From contig PLXC01000132.1 in assembly GCA_003151275.1 (NCBI GenBank), positions 1-48,225 on the forward strand: a stretch of 48,225 nt of DNA, read 5' to 3'. Of this stretch, positions 15,982 through 26,129 are shown piece after piece. The translations under genes and the position numbers were made by a program. This stretch comes from Candidatus Melainabacteria bacterium (GTDB lineage Bacteria > Cyanobacteriota > Vampirovibrionia > Obscuribacterales > Obscuribacteraceae). The notes under the pieces were generated by a model, which did no database searches, was not told the origin of the DNA, and worked only from the letters and a program-made list of their open reading frames with translations. Position 1 is the first letter of the stretch. Each line of letters opens with the position of its first letter.

Positions 15982-17213
15982 GCGTGCCTCACGCGGATTT
16001 TGCCCGGTGCGACCTTTCCTTTGCTAGGCACCACTTTTGGTGCCTTAATTGCTGGAGCATACTGACTGATTGATGCGGCTAATGCAGCTCCAAGACCGGC
16101 CTCACGCAATTCGGCGAACGAAATTGTGTGCACATAATGATAGCGAGCCCCTTCAGCCATCAAATTCTGATCAAGGTCCAGCAGATAATTCTGCCCCTGA
16201 CGATCATTACCGCCGATCTGACAAAAGATGACCGTCACCTCGCCCGGGTCAATCATCTTCTGACTGGCGCTGATAAGTTCATTTCTCACCAATTGCGGTT
16301 CGATCTTCGGCACAGGAAGACCGTCAGTGATGATAACGATCACAAGCGGTTTGCTATTGGCTTTGTGATGTACAAAATAATTGTCTAAGCGCTCCGCGAG
16401 GGGTTCAAAAAGTCGCGTGCCAAATTGCTGCCCCACATTGTTGAAGAGGTAATCTATGTTCTGCGCTGTGGCGTGCTCGAACACATCATATTCGGTGGCA
16501 AATGGAACTATTGTCAGTCCATTCTGAGTGAATGCCGCCAAAGATTTGGCCAGATCGGCAGCCTGCAATCCGCACCAATTCCAGCGAGACAGCCCATCCG
16601 GGCAGTCGGGTTGCTTCATCGACATTGAACGATCGACTATCAATTCAACATTGTAATTTGCTAGCACTTTAAAATTTCGATCAGCCTCCAGCGCGAAGTG
16701 ATTCGCACCCGCATTTAACGGTTTACTGAGATCGACCTTAGCCTTCTCAGTGAAGAACTGATTGTCCGCTACACCGAACTGTTGGGCATTCAGCGTAAAT
16801 GGTTTCGTAGGCGTGTTGTCCCGCTTAGGCGTCTCAGCGAGCAGAACGGCAGTCTTACTGACGATTTCTTTTAAGTGGGCCCGAAAAATTGTGCCATTTC
16901 GTTCGATAGTTATATTCAACGCGTCGCCCTGTAGGTGAGCGTCAAGCACTCGATCGCCTTTGTGAATGCCGCAACCAAACGCGGCGGTCCCAGGAACAAC
17001 ATCGGAAACGGACAGGTCGTGGGTGCCGCTTTCAGCTACCGTTAATCCCATCTTCTTCTGAATTTCGTCGGAAAGCACTCCGAAGGCGCCGACCTGGCCC
17101 TGCAACATCTGAGGCGAATCTTCCACGCTTTGAGCCGTGCATGTACTGACGCTGGAAACCATCAGCATGGCGGCAATCAAGTTGGCTAGAAGTAGTCGCA
17201 GCTTCCCTTGCAT
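15978..17213 (-). CDS. Secreted PDZ + von Willebrand factor A domain protein
   Basis: The product is 411 aa with a signal peptide (about 1-28). A PDZ-like domain spans about 45-118 (GLTVAESGTHDLSVSDVVPGTAAFGCGIHKGDRVLDAHL in outline, with the GxxxGDxIL-type turn as HKGDRVL). A VWA domain spans about 183-375 and shows a complete MIDAS metal site: DRSMS (Asp194, Ser196, Ser198), Thr266 in FGTRLF and Asp297 in ITDGLP. VWA domains mediate metal-dependent protein contacts, and PDZ-VWA fusion in one secreted chain is uncommon. The ATG at 17213 has AAGG at about 7 nt. It is coupled to the downstream repeat protein by an ATGA overlap, so the two products may act together at the surface. Confidence 0.8.
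   Translation of the reverse strand: MQGKLRLLLANLIAAMLMVSSVSTCTAQSVEDSPQMLQGQVGAFGVLSDEIQKKMGLTVAESGTHDLSVSDVVPGTAAFGCGIHKGDRVLDAHLQGDALNITIERNGTIFRAHLKEIVSKTAVLLAETPKRDNTPTKPFTLNAQQFGVADNQFFTEKAKVDLSKPLNAGANHFALEADRNFKVLANYNVELIVDRSMSMKQPDCPDGLSRWNWCGLQAADLAKSLAAFTQNGLTIVPFATEYDVFEHATAQNIDYLFNNVGQQFGTRLFEPLAERLDNYFVHHKANSKPLVIVIITDGLPVPKIEPQLVRNELISASQKMIDPGEVTVIFCQIGGNDRQGQNYLLDLDQNLMAEGARYHYVHTISFAELREAGLGAALAASISQYAPAIKAPKVVPSKGKVAPGKIRVRHA
16030..16047. repeat. GGCACCA/TGGTGCC hairpin inside the VWA gene
   Basis: GGCACCA, loop CTTT, TGGTGCC: a 7-bp perfect stem within the 3' coding part of the VWA gene (the AlaProLysValVal region). It is the same kind of hairpin found between genes elsewhere in this window, here in coding DNA. 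Confidence 0.45.
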
Positions 17214-17289
17214 GTTTTACCTTGCTCTCCTGGCTCGGTCGGGGCGAAGACCCCTCCTCTGCAGTTTGACATCCCGAGAGAGAGGATTT

Positions 17290-17451
17290 GTGAAGTTTAA
17301 GGAGATTGCCGAAACCTTTTTATCTAAATGGAAAAGTCTGTCAGCGGATTGGCTGAATCAACAAAAAAAATGGACACGAAAATTCTCGACGCTAGAGACC
17401 GATTCGGTAGTCAGTGCGTCAAACTCTGACCAGCCAGACGACTTTTGGTGA
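17290..17451 (+). CDS. Candidate small basic amphipathic protein
   Basis: A 53-codon frame from a GTG preceded by AGAGGA. The predicted peptide begins MKFKEIAETFLSKWKSLSADW and continues LNQQKKWTRKF, an Arg/Lys/Trp-rich amphipathic helix, with an acidic tail (DQPDDFW). It sits between two minus-strand genes and its last 41 nt overlap the 3' end of the SGNH-like gene in antisense. The composition looks protein-like, but there is no homology evidence. Confidence 0.35.
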   Translation: MKFKEIAETFLSKWKSLSADWLNQQKKWTRKFSTLETDSVVSASNSDQPDDFW

Positions 17452-18661
17452 TTCTGTCACGACTCAGCGCGGACGAAGCAACTTCTGGTCCTACAACAGC
17501 GGCCAATTTATCGACCAGCTTAATCGCACCGAAGCCAGTCAAATGAACGGTGTCGACGAAATCGGCATCAGTAAAAATCTTCGAGTCAAACATATCGACG
17601 AATTGAGCATTATATTTGTCTGCACATTTAGTCACATCACTTTTGTACAGGTCATAAAAATTCGGCATCATCGCCGTCAAATTGTCTTTACGAAGTGGCA
17701 TATTGACGAGAATTACCTTCACACCGCGCTCTTGCGCAAAACGCAAAATATAGTCCAAGTAATAAAGTTGTGTGTTATACAGTTTTGGACGAAATGGTTG
17801 ATAACAAAATCTGTAGCACTGCAGGTTGTCTGTCACTTCGACTTTGTTCGGGTCTTGGGGTTGAACGTTGAGGTCATTCGGATAGTCGAAGGCGCTTGTA
17901 CGAATGCCAATTCTCGAGGGTGAGAGCGGCTCTTTAACTTTTTCAATTCGGCTATCTAGAATCGGAATCACACAATTGCGGTAATTGCGTTCGGCGATCG
18001 TAGCCAGTTCGTATTTGTAATTCACTTGCGCAAACAGTTTGTTGAACAATTCAGTTAAGTAGAACGCTCCCTTTTCGTTGGTAGACAATCGGGCGTGAAT
18101 GCCGAGTTCTCCCAATTCACTGTTGCGGCTCATTAGTTCAAACTGCTCTGTGGAATTGGGCGTCTCCAATAAGTTATCCAAGAAATCGCGTGGCGCGATG
18201 GTGTAGATAATTGTTGACGGTGTTTTCTCGCGCAGTAATCCGTTCACGATAACTGCTGCATCGGAAGCGTGCATCCCGCCTAACGCAAAGGCAAATGTTT
18301 TTATCGGCACTCCAGTACGAGCTTGAACATCGTCCTCAAGATGGCGCAATCGATTGTGTTGAGCCGCATTGATTGGAAATTTCAGATACGTCGCCTCGCC
18401 TTCGTTAACTAGACGAGCCAGCAACGACGAACCAAGCAAAACAACGTCCGGTGTATACGGAAGTTCTTTGTAGCCTTTCGCCTGCCACCAAGTCCAGCGA
18501 TGGTTGGCGGCTTCAAAACGATCGAAGTGTCCGGTAATAAGGAGAGCCCTAGACGCCAAATCAACACACAGAAACAGCAGCAATGCGATGACAGCGCTGC
18601 TCTTGTAAGCATTCGTGGACTGGTTGAACGTTTTCCTCAAAGACCTGTGACCCCGGCGCAC
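17411..18661 (-). CDS. Membrane-anchored SGNH-hydrolase-like protein
   Basis: The product is 416 aa. An N-terminal membrane segment lies at about 20-42. It is followed by a fold with SGNH-type landmarks: VVLLGSS (77-79) as the nucleophile block, FALGGMHASD as a second conserved block, VKVILVNMPL before the last third, and DTVHLTGFGA (Asp370, His373) as the C-terminal catalytic dyad motif. Similar anchored SGNH proteins (DltD, AlgX/AlgJ, DUF1574 groups) modify or acylate surface polymers. Which polymer is not evident. The GTG at 18661 lacks a good ribosome site; a TTG at 18640 preceded by CACAGG is an alternative. Confidence 0.6.
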   Translation of the reverse strand: MRRGHRSLRKTFNQSTNAYKSSAVIALLLFLCVDLASRALLITGHFDRFEAANHRWTWWQAKGYKELPYTPDVVLLGSSLLARLVNEGEATYLKFPINAAQHNRLRHLEDDVQARTGVPIKTFAFALGGMHASDAAVIVNGLLREKTPSTIIYTIAPRDFLDNLLETPNSTEQFELMSRNSELGELGIHARLSTNEKGAFYLTELFNKLFAQVNYKYELATIAERNYRNCVIPILDSRIEKVKEPLSPSRIGIRTSAFDYPNDLNVQPQDPNKVEVTDNLQCYRFCYQPFRPKLYNTQLYYLDYILRFAQERGVKVILVNMPLRKDNLTAMMPNFYDLYKSDVTKCADKYNAQFVDMFDSKIFTDADFVDTVHLTGFGAIKLVDKLAAVVGPEVASSALSRDRITKSRLAGQSLTH

Positions 18662-18882
18662 ACGGTACCACAGCTACTTGGAAATTGCCCTTGCAAACCC
18701 ACCAGCGAGTTTCCAAGATGCCATCAGTGGGGCGTTTCAGCGGTTAACAGACAAATAAAAACTGTCTAAAACGACGGCATCAACCGCCAGTATTCTTTCC
18801 CTAGGATTTGGAAGTCTCATTTTTGTGTATGAATATATTGGAATTCTCGACAGGGCAAACTTCTACAGAAAAAGTGAGTGTT

Positions 18883-19290
18883 ATGTCAGAAACAATAGAT
18901 CAAAATACCGATGCAGTCAGCTCGAAAACATCGAGAGCCTCACGATGGTCCACCAGTGCAGAAGCAATTCAACACATTGGTAAAGCTTTTGCTAGCACCA
19001 AACTTAAGGTGCGCCTGAGCGATAAAGTGACAATGATCTTGCTTGGAATTTCAACAGCTATGGCGGCGGCTATAGTGCTCTTTCCAGAATTTGCGGAGGG
19101 CACAGCGATAGCCTGCGATGTATTTTTTGCCTTGACGATTCTGTTCTTTATCACACAGAGACTTGGAATTGTCATAACCTTTGATACCAAACAAACTGTA
19201 TTCGCCACCGAGTTGATGTTCGGATTTTTAATCGCCGGAATTTTTATCGTTATCAATTTAACGGTTTATGCGCTTCACGTTTTCAAGTGA
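18883..19290 (+). CDS. Small multi-pass membrane protein of unknown function
   Basis: The open frame starts at 18808, but the segment from ATG 18883 (MSETIDQNTDAVSSKTS) reads as a normal N-terminus; the chosen product is 135 aa. A polar N-terminal tail of about 50 residues is followed by three hydrophobic segments (about 49-68, 74-98 and 106-130). No family recognised. It stands 60 nt before the receptor-like kinase gene on the same strand, with a small hairpin between them. Confidence 0.55.
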   Translation: MSETIDQNTDAVSSKTSRASRWSTSAEAIQHIGKAFASTKLKVRLSDKVTMILLGISTAMAAAIVLFPEFAEGTAIACDVFFALTILFFITQRLGIVITFDTKQTVFATELMFGFLIAGIFIVINLTVYALHVFK

Positions 19291-19307
19291 GACCGCAAAC
19301 TTAAGCA

Positions 19308-19323
19308 GCACCAATAGTGGTGC
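19308..19323. terminator. Small GCACCA/TGGTGC hairpin
   Basis: GCACCA, loop ATAG, TGGTGC: a 6-bp perfect stem between the membrane-protein and kinase genes. There is no T-run, so it may be a weak terminator, an attenuator or a member of the dispersed hairpin family seen here. Confidence 0.35.
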
Positions 19324-19352
19324 CAGGATAATAACGGAGCCAAAGTCAGGAA

Positions 19353-21321
19353 ATGGCGAACGAGTTCGATCCCGTCCAAATCGACAATGACATCGAAATA
19401 AAGACTAGCTTTGGACAAGCACTTCCTTCGCATGAATTGCTGCCAGAGACTATGATTGCTGGACAATTCAAGGTCATTTGTAAAATCGGCAGTGGGGGGG
19501 ATGGGAGCAGTCTACAAATGCGAAGATTGCATAACGTCTCGCATGGTAGCAATAAAAGTTCTATCCACAGACCGCACCGACGCAAAGGTTTTGCAACGCT
19601 TCCAGCGAGAAGCTAAAGCCATTGCCCGTCTTGATGATCCGAGATTAGTGCGCCTATTTAACGTGGGGGTTTCATCAGACTCGAAACCTTTCATCGTTAT
19701 GGAGCTGGTGGAAGGCAAAGCAATATCAGAAATTCTTGCAACTGAAGGTCCTATGCAAGAAGATCGTGTTAAAAGAATCGCTTCACAAATTTGCACTGCC
19801 CTCGATTACGCTCACCGGATGGGAGTCGTCCACAGAGACCTGAAGCCAAGCAACATACTTTTGAAGCGCTCAGACTCTGGCGTTGAAGATGTGAAAATTA
19901 TTGATTTTGGCATCGCGAAAGTTGCCGACAATGAACTGATCAAAGCAACGAGCACGGGAGAATTGATCGGTAGTCCCGCCTACATGAGCCCAGAACAGGT
20001 GCGGGGGCAGGAAGTCAATGAGCTGACCGATCAATACTCACTAGGGTGTGTCATGTTCGAGATGCTGACGGGTCAAACACCGTTTGCAGCCAGCACTGCC
20101 ATCGGTGTGCTGATGCAGCATATTAACGATGAACCGCAGAGCCTGTCTGAGTGCATGCTCGGCAAGAAGACATTTTCGAGTTCAATTGAAAGTGTTGTGA
20201 AGAAACTACTTCAAAAAGATCCTAAAGCTCGTTTCCCTTCAATGTCAGACTGCAATCTTGCATTGCTGGGAAAAGCTCCATCAGCGGATGTGGAGAAAAT
20301 TCCAGTCGAAGAGAATCGCCTGGCGATAACCAAAAAACTGTTTATAGTCGCAATTATGAACGCACTACTTTGCTTACCTTTAGTAGTCATGCACGCTCCG
20401 AAACCGACAATACTAAAAGCTCCTGCAGCCGCATCAAAAGCCATTCTTCCAGAAGAATCTGCGAAGTCAGGATCGCAGTCAAATGTTCAGCAACAACTAA
20501 GCATAGACACAAATTTGAAGATACAGTCCTTAGCCTCAACCGCACAAAGTGAAGAAATTACCTTGCCAGAAGCCGCTTTCACGGCAGAAAATGTAGTACC
20601 TTTGTCAACGATGCACCATCTTAAATTATTTTCTATAGACAAGTCAAATGGCGCAGATTATGCAATTGAAAGAATTTTGCATCCTCCACTGCAAAACTTA
20701 ATTCTAAGGGGGAGCGATCCGACCATGCGGAGCCTGCACTCACTAAATCAGGTGCCATCTCTGACCAGGCTAACTCTCAAGGAAATCGACATACCCAAAG
20801 AGGTCTACGACGTAATTCCGCGGATGCCGTCATTGGTTTTTCTAGATCTGAACGATTCACACACTACCGATGAAGAAGTGAAAAAATTAGCAAACATGTC
20901 TAAATTGATGTGGCTCTTTCTGGACGGCTCGTCAGTCAATCGAGGGATTTTGTCTCTAAAATGTCCTCTGCAAAAACTAAGTTTGAGAAATGCGCCCGTA
21001 GACGACTTTGTCATCAAAACGATGAACTTTCCTGCACTTACCGATCTGACTTTCTCAGGCACCACGATTTCGGATGATGCATTATTATCGTTACGGCGGT
21101 TTAAGAGACTGAACGTCGTTCACCTAGTTCATTGTCCAAACATTTCAAAACATACTATCGACCAAGTCAGGTCCAAATTTCTGGTGGTGACGGGAGAAGG
21201 GATAACTAGCCAAGACCGACTTCTTCAGAAAAACGCCGGAATGTTTTCGTTGTTTGATGAGGGTTCGAGTTTGGATCTAAAAAAGCAAAATCCCAAAGCC
21301 CACCTCCCGCTTCCTAAATAG
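19353..21321 (+). CDS. Receptor-like Ser/Thr protein kinase with LRR ectodomain, frameshifted at a G7 tract
   Basis: The gene starts at ATG 19353 (MANEFDPVQIDND), but the frame is lost at seven G residues (19494-19500) inside the glycine loop. If one G is skipped, the reading becomes IGSGGMGAVYKC and the whole gene is 655 aa in one frame. As written, only a TTG-started fragment from 19456 is open to the stop, and it lacks a correct P-loop start. Downstream everything is intact: Lys68 (VAIKV), HRDLKPSN (Asp162), DFGIAK (Asp184) and SPAYMSPEQ. After the kinase come a membrane segment (about 329-348) and leucine-rich-repeat-like repeats (about 415-620: LQNLILRG, LTRLTLKE, LVFLDLND, LQKLSLRN, LTDLTFSG). 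Alternatives are a sequencing error, phase variation by slippage, or programmed frameshifting. Confidence 0.8.
19494..19500 (+). other. G7 homopolymer in the kinase P-loop codons
   Basis: Seven consecutive G residues precede ATGGGAGCAG. Six Gs restore SGGMGAVYK. This is the only frame break in an otherwise intact kinase gene. Confidence 0.85.
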
Positions 21322-21331
21322 TACCGTACTC

Positions 21332-21380
21332 AATGCCGGCAAGGATGCCGGCGCTTCCCGGCGCTCCCAGGCGCTCCCAG
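21332..21380. repeat. GCCGGC inverted repeat and three 10-nt tandem units
   Basis: ATGCCGGC, AAGG, then ATGCCGGC forms a short GCCGGC stem. It is followed by three contiguous 10-nt units (21351-21380): GCGCTTCCCG, GCGCTCCCAG, GCGCTCCCAG. It lies just after the kinase stop and may end its transcript, although there is no T-run. The rest of 21381-21522 shows nothing I can assign. Confidence 0.5.
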
Positions 21381-21522
21381 GCTACTCAATACCGCAGTGA
21401 ATTTTCCCCAATACAATAGACTATTACTTTCATCCGAAATCACCATCTTGATCAACCAAACAGTCGCGACTGGAATCTATTTTGCGCATTTAAGAAATCC
21501 ACTTACAACTTGCAGATAGCAC

Positions 21523-22995
21523 CTAAAACATACGGCGGTGCCAGCGATACCAGTCACTTTGAAAAACTGCAGTGGGATCGTATTTGAGTTTTAATTTGAG
21601 GAAGTTTTCAAATTGGGGATAACATGTGAGCAGTTGTTGTTTGTTTGCCACGTGTTGGTAAGTGAGATAGAAACTGCCATCTGCATCAATCGCTCTGTCA
21701 ATCAAGTATGAATATGCGTCCATTGTTTTGTTTATTTCGGCAACAGAATGGATAGTGTGAAAATTGAAGATGACACACGCATATTGCTGGCGAGCCCAAG
21801 GCAAGAAGGTTTCGTCATCTCTTTGGATAAAGCGCACAGTGCTAAAAATGACATCAACATTATGCAATAAGAAGTACTCTCGCGCTTTCGCAAGAAAATT
21901 TTCAAGTTGTGGTACAGGTACATAGAATTCGCTGAGAACTTCGCTTGCTGCAACAGAGTGAGCAGCGGACTCTCCCATCCTGCTGTGGTAATTGGGCATG
22001 TAGAAATTGCTTTGCCAGACGTCGGCCCAATCAACTGCTTGATCTGTGCTGAGCAAAAAATTGGAGTAGTTTTTAAAAGCAGCCTTTTTATCTTTATGAG
22101 CCAAGATAACTAGATCCAACCATCCATCTTGGGTTAGCTGTGACCCTCCGCCGCCCGGCGTGCTTGAATCAACAGGTTCATATGTACAAAAAACCCCTTC
22201 CTTCAGATAACCAGGTGACGTGCTATCTATGTTGATTTGGCAGTGACCATATCGATAACCTTTACTAATGCTGGTATCAAATTCGGTGCCAATTGATGCA
22301 ACTGGCACCTGCTTTACGGAACGACGCACCATTTGACGGCGGATCAGCTTAAGAGTCACATCAGTGACTACGCCGAACAACCCGTAGCCGCCAATCACCA
22401 AATAGAAAAGCTCTGGATTTTCCTGGCGACTGCACCTGAGCTTTTGTCCGTCGCTGTTGATTATCCTGAACGATTCGATATCACCGACGAAAGGTTTCAA
22501 AGAAAGTCCCTGTCCGTGAGCGTTCGCACCGACAGTGCCACCAATGGTAAGCGTATTAAGTCCGGTCTGTTTTTGATTAATTCCCCACGCCACAGAACTA
22601 GTTGACTGACTAGCATCCAAAGACTTCTGCATTTCATCCCAATGTATGCCGCTCTGAACGGTGATCAATCCTGCGTCTTGGTCGAAGCGAATCACTTTGT
22701 TCATCTCGCTCATATCCAACAAAACTCCATCCGAGAGGAACTGTTGGCCGCCCGCAGCGTGACGCGCACCGCATATCGAAAGCGAAGAACGTGAATGCTT
22801 CGTAGCTCTGATAGTCTGCAACACATCAGCTTCTGTACGAGCCGTGGAGATGCTTTGAACTATAGTTGGGTTGAGTTGAGAATGAACGTCATTGACCGTA
22901 ATGCCAAGTCTTTTTGCTAGCACTTGCTGCCACGGAAAGGTTCCGACCGTCATACCAGTTAGCACAATGAATTCGCGCCTAGAGATGTTGCTCAA
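21523..22995 (-). CDS. Tat-exported FAD-linked oxidoreductase (VAO family)
   Basis: FAD-dependent oxidase/dehydrogenase of the vanillyl-alcohol-oxidase (GulO/ALO-like) fold. The N-terminus is MSNISRREFIVLTGMTVGT, a twin-arginine signal. The FAD-binding PCMH domain spans about 65-235, with LSICGARHAAGG, GLNTLTIGGTVGANAHGQG and the ELFYLVIGGYGLFGVVTDVTL region. The C-terminal substrate domain ends FLKLKLKYDPTAVFQSDWYRWH, typical of sugar-lactone oxidases (KxxxDP). The GTG at 23007 is a longer alternative; the TTG at 22995 has GGAG 6 nt upstream and starts nearer the Arg-Arg motif. The substrate is unknown, possibly a sugar acid or aldonolactone. It is monocistronic and followed upstream by rpoD on the same strand. 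Confidence 0.82.
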   Translation of the reverse strand: MSNISRREFIVLTGMTVGTFPWQQVLAKRLGITVNDVHSQLNPTIVQSISTARTEADVLQTIRATKHSRSSLSICGARHAAGGQQFLSDGVLLDMSEMNKVIRFDQDAGLITVQSGIHWDEMQKSLDASQSTSSVAWGINQKQTGLNTLTIGGTVGANAHGQGLSLKPFVGDIESFRIINSDGQKLRCSRQENPELFYLVIGGYGLFGVVTDVTLKLIRRQMVRRSVKQVPVASIGTEFDTSISKGYRYGHCQINIDSTSPGYLKEGVFCTYEPVDSSTPGGGGSQLTQDGWLDLVILAHKDKKAAFKNYSNFLLSTDQAVDWADVWQSNFYMPNYHSRMGESAAHSVAASEVLSEFYVPVPQLENFLAKAREYFLLHNVDVIFSTVRFIQRDDETFLPWARQQYACVIFNFHTIHSVAEINKTMDAYSYLIDRAIDADGSFYLTYQHVANKQQLLTCYPQFENFLKLKLKYDPTAVFQSDWYRWHRRMF

Positions 22996-23097
22996 AAAGA
23001 ACTCCACTGCAATTCGGTGCGATGACTCAGTTCGTCAAGGTTGGACGCTTGTCTTGGATCAGGTCAGGATCAAGATCGCGTCAATCCCCAAACGATT

Positions 23098-24189
23098 TTA
23101 GTCCATGTACTCGCGTAAGCGGCGGCTTCTATTCGGATGGCGCAACTTGCGCAGTGCCTTCGCTTCGATTTGGCGAATGCGTTCACGAGTAACTCCGAAC
23201 AGCTGCCCGACTTCTTCAAGAGTGCGTTGACGACCGTCGTCCAAACCGAATCGCAAGCGCAACACATCACGCTCACGAGGTGATAGTCCGGCCATGACTT
23301 CGATAATATCTTCTCGCAAGAGTTCTTGCGTTACAGAAGTCGCTGGCGTCTCGGCTTCCTTGTCTTCAATAAAGTCGCCGAGTTTGCTGTCTTCTTCTTT
23401 GCCGATCGGCGTTTCGAGCGAAATCGGTTCCTGCGCGACTTTGACAATGTCACGCAATTTGCTCACTGTGATTTCCATCGCCCCTGCGATTTCTTCTTCA
23501 GTTGGCTTACGTCCTTTGTCTTGGGCGAGCTGTCTGGTGATCTTTTTCAACTTGTTGATCGTTTCAACCATGTGCACTGGAATGCGAATGGTCCGTGCTT
23601 GGTCAGCAATCGCTCTGGTGATCGCCTGACGAATCCACCAAGTAGCGTAAGTGCTGAACTTGTAACCACGCTCGTAATCGAATTTTTCAGTTGCGCGAAT
23701 TAAGCCAAGATTTCCTTCTTGAATCAAATCGAGGAACAACATTCCTCGTCCAACATATTTTTTTGCAATTGAAACGACGAGCCGCAGATTAGCTTGCGCC
23801 AGTCGACGCTTAGCAATTGCGCCTTCAGCACCGCCAGTCTCGATTCTGCGTGCGAGCTCGATTTCTTGATCTGCCGTGAGCAGCGGAATACGCCCGATTT
23901 CTCTAAGATACATGCGCACTGGATCATCGGAAGACAGACCTTTAGAGGCTTCTTCAGTAAAATGCTCAGGATCTTCTTCGACCTTTTCCTCGTATCCACC
24001 CATGAATACAGGATCGTCGTTGCTTCCGGCGCCAGTGCTGCGCTCAGAGGTCGCGGGCAGATCATCGTCATCACTGTCGCCATCGACCAACAGTTCTTCA
24101 AGCCCCGTTCGCTCACGCGCTTTGCCGGCTTCTTCCATCTTGTCCAGTTTTGTGATGAAAGTATCTTCTTTATCTTTGCCCTTGGTCAC
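23098..24189 (-). CDS. rpoD: RNA polymerase primary sigma factor RpoD/SigA
   Basis: Housekeeping sigma-70 factor directing transcription initiation. The product is 363 aa. Region 1.2 begins [19 protein letters not shown] (about 84-102). Region 2 has [30 protein letters not shown] and [21 protein letters not shown]. Region 3 has [10 protein letters not shown] and the [13 protein letters not shown] linker. Region 4 has [15 protein letters not shown] and the [31 protein letters not shown]. Only a short acidic region 1.1 is present. The GTG start at 24189 overlaps the dnaG stop (GTGA), with GGAG 8 nt upstream, so dnaG and rpoD are translationally coupled, as in the macromolecular-synthesis operon but without rpsU. 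Confidence 0.97.
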   Translation of the reverse strand: MTKGKDKEDTFITKLDKMEEAGKARERTGLEELLVDGDSDDDDLPATSERSTGAGSNDDPVFMGGYEEKVEEDPEHFTEEASKGLSSDDPVRMYLREIGRIPLLTADQEIELARRIETGGAEGAIAKRRLAQANLRLVVSIAKKYVGRGMLFLDLIQEGNLGLIRATEKFDYERGYKFSTYATWWIRQAITRAIADQARTIRIPVHMVETINKLKKITRQLAQDKGRKPTEEEIAGAMEITVSKLRDIVKVAQEPISLETPIGKEEDSKLGDFIEDKEAETPATSVTQELLREDIIEVMAGLSPRERDVLRLRFGLDDGRQRTLEEVGQLFGVTRERIRQIEAKALRKLRHPNRSRRLREYMD

Positions 24190-26129
24190 GCCCTGGTCTC
24201 CAGTATGGGTTCGCCTTCGGTTTGAGCTGATTCTGCCGCCATGGCGGACTCGATTTTAGCCTTAAATTCGTGCACATCGGCTAACGAATCAAACTTTTCA
24301 ATAGACGGGTATTCGCTATTTAAAGCCGACAACTGCTTAATTTTACTCTGCAATGCAATCGAATCGTTGTCATTTTCGGTCAAACCAACCAAAGCAGACA
24401 AATTAGTCAGAACGCGTTTCAGTTTTTCCTTGAGCAGACTAGCTTTGCTGTGCTTTATGACAAGGTCGACAGGCATGTCTTGCTTGCGCAATTCATCGGC
24501 CTTCAAAATCGTATCAATGAGCACAGCGGAGGCATCCTTGTCCGAGGCCAGGATATCCATTAGCTTGTTTTGCAATTCTTCGACATTCTTAAAGGTGCCC
24601 TCCAGGCTGTCGATTGCCTCCTTAATGATTTGAAACGATGGCGTCAAAAAACTGTCGTTAGTCATAGCAAGCGAGACGCGCTCATAATCATCAAAGGATT
24701 TTAAATACAATGCGAGAAGTTGCATTTCTGCTTCCAAAACAACATTTTTCAATGAATTTCTTTGGGTGGCGCGATTCAAAATCTGCTTGGGTCCCCTGTT
24801 TGGAGCAGAGCCTAGTTGATTATCTCGACGATATTGACCGACATCGTTGAGCAATCCCTCCTCACGAATGCTGATTTTCAGTGACCATTGCCTGACATAC
24901 TCGCTGCGATCCACGTCCTTCTTAATGTGCGCGAGGATTGGGACCAGACGACGAGCCGCTTCAATTTTCCCGGCGTGACTTGTTATTTCGCAATCTTCAA
25001 TAGCCTGTTCCAGTTGGTACTCGACGAGGAGCGGTGCGGTTGCGATGGCGTGGGCAAAGGCTTCGGGACCGTCAGGCGCGCGCAAACATTCATCAGGGTC
25101 TTTGGCACCCGGTATGCGAATGACGCGAAGTTCAATGCCGACACCTTCGGCTACCTGTTTAAGAGTTTCTACTCCACGCTCTACTGCTTTTATCCCAGCC
25201 GGATCAGCATCAAAGGCCAAATAAACGCGTTTGGACTCTGTATAACGCACCAGTGAACGAGCCTGGACCTCGGTCAGAGCCGTCCCCAATGTTGCAACAG
25301 TGTTTGTAAATCCGAATTGGTGAGGAGTAATTGCGTCGAAATATCCCTCCACGACAATTACTGCATCTTCCGTCTTGATCGTTTCCTTGGCCAAATTGAA
25401 AGCGTAGAGATGGCGTCCCTTGGTGTAGATTGGAGTTTCTGGAGAATTGACGTACTTCGCATCATCGTTGGCTAAAGTTCTGCCACCAAATGCGATGACT
25501 CGTCCTTGATCATCGCAGATCGGAATCATCAGACGATTGCGAAACAGATCATAGTAACTGTTGGTGTCTGCTTTTCGACGCACAAGCCCAGCTTCTTCCA
25601 AAGTCGCCGGCGCAACTTTGGTGGAGCTTGTTAAGTAGCTAAGCAATCCATCCCACGTCGGTCCAGCGTAGCCTATTTTAAAGCGATCGATAATTTCTTC
25701 AGGTATGCCGCGCTTCTCCAGATATTCTCTGGCGATGACACCATCTGTAGGGTCTTTAAGCAACTGTGAAAAATACTGACTGGCCTGTTGGTAAAGCATC
25801 AAAATGTGCGTGCGCTTGTCGTACTCTACTTTTTGTTCAACAGTCTCGACCAGCTGAACACCATACTTGTGAGCCAGCTCACGCACGGCATCTGGAAATT
25901 CGATACCTTTTTTCTTCATGAGAAAAGCAAAGACATCGCCCTTTTCGTGACAACCAAAACAATAAAAGAATCCCTTGTCGGGACGGACTGAGAAGGACGG
26001 ACCTTTTTCGTCATGGAACGGACAAAGCCCGGAGTAGTTAACCCCACTGCGCTTCATCGTCACATGCTCTGAAACGACTTCGAGGATGTTTGCCCGGCTT
26101 CGGACTTCGGCAATGTCCTCTTTATTCAA
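24186..26129 (-). CDS. dnaG: DNA primase DnaG
   Basis: Synthesises RNA primers for replication forks. The product is 647 aa. The N-terminal zinc ribbon is Cys36-x2-His39-x17-Cys57-x2-Cys60 ([23 protein letters not shown]). The TOPRIM/RNA-polymerase core includes VVEGYFDAI (about 258-266) and [13 protein letters not shown]. The C-terminal helicase-binding part (about 440-640) is divergent. The TTG start at 26129 has AGGAG 6 nt upstream and overlaps the stop of a small upstream ORF that copies its own N-terminus. Its 3' end overlaps rpoD. Confidence 0.97.
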   Translation of the reverse strand: MNKEDIAEVRSRANILEVVSEHVTMKRSGVNYSGLCPFHDEKGPSFSVRPDKGFFYCFGCHEKGDVFAFLMKKKGIEFPDAVRELAHKYGVQLVETVEQKVEYDKRTHILMLYQQASQYFSQLLKDPTDGVIAREYLEKRGIPEEIIDRFKIGYAGPTWDGLLSYLTSSTKVAPATLEEAGLVRRKADTNSYYDLFRNRLMIPICDDQGRVIAFGGRTLANDDAKYVNSPETPIYTKGRHLYAFNLAKETIKTEDAVIVVEGYFDAITPHQFGFTNTVATLGTALTEVQARSLVRYTESKRVYLAFDADPAGIKAVERGVETLKQVAEGVGIELRVIRIPGAKDPDECLRAPDGPEAFAHAIATAPLLVEYQLEQAIEDCEITSHAGKIEAARRLVPILAHIKKDVDRSEYVRQWSLKISIREEGLLNDVGQYRRDNQLGSAPNRGPKQILNRATQRNSLKNVVLEAEMQLLALYLKSFDDYERVSLAMTNDSFLTPSFQIIKEAIDSLEGTFKNVEELQNKLMDILASDKDASAVLIDTILKADELRKQDMPVDLVIKHSKASLLKEKLKRVLTNLSALVGLTENDNDSIALQSKIKQLSALNSEYPSIEKFDSLADVHEFKAKIESAMAAESAQTEGEPILETRA

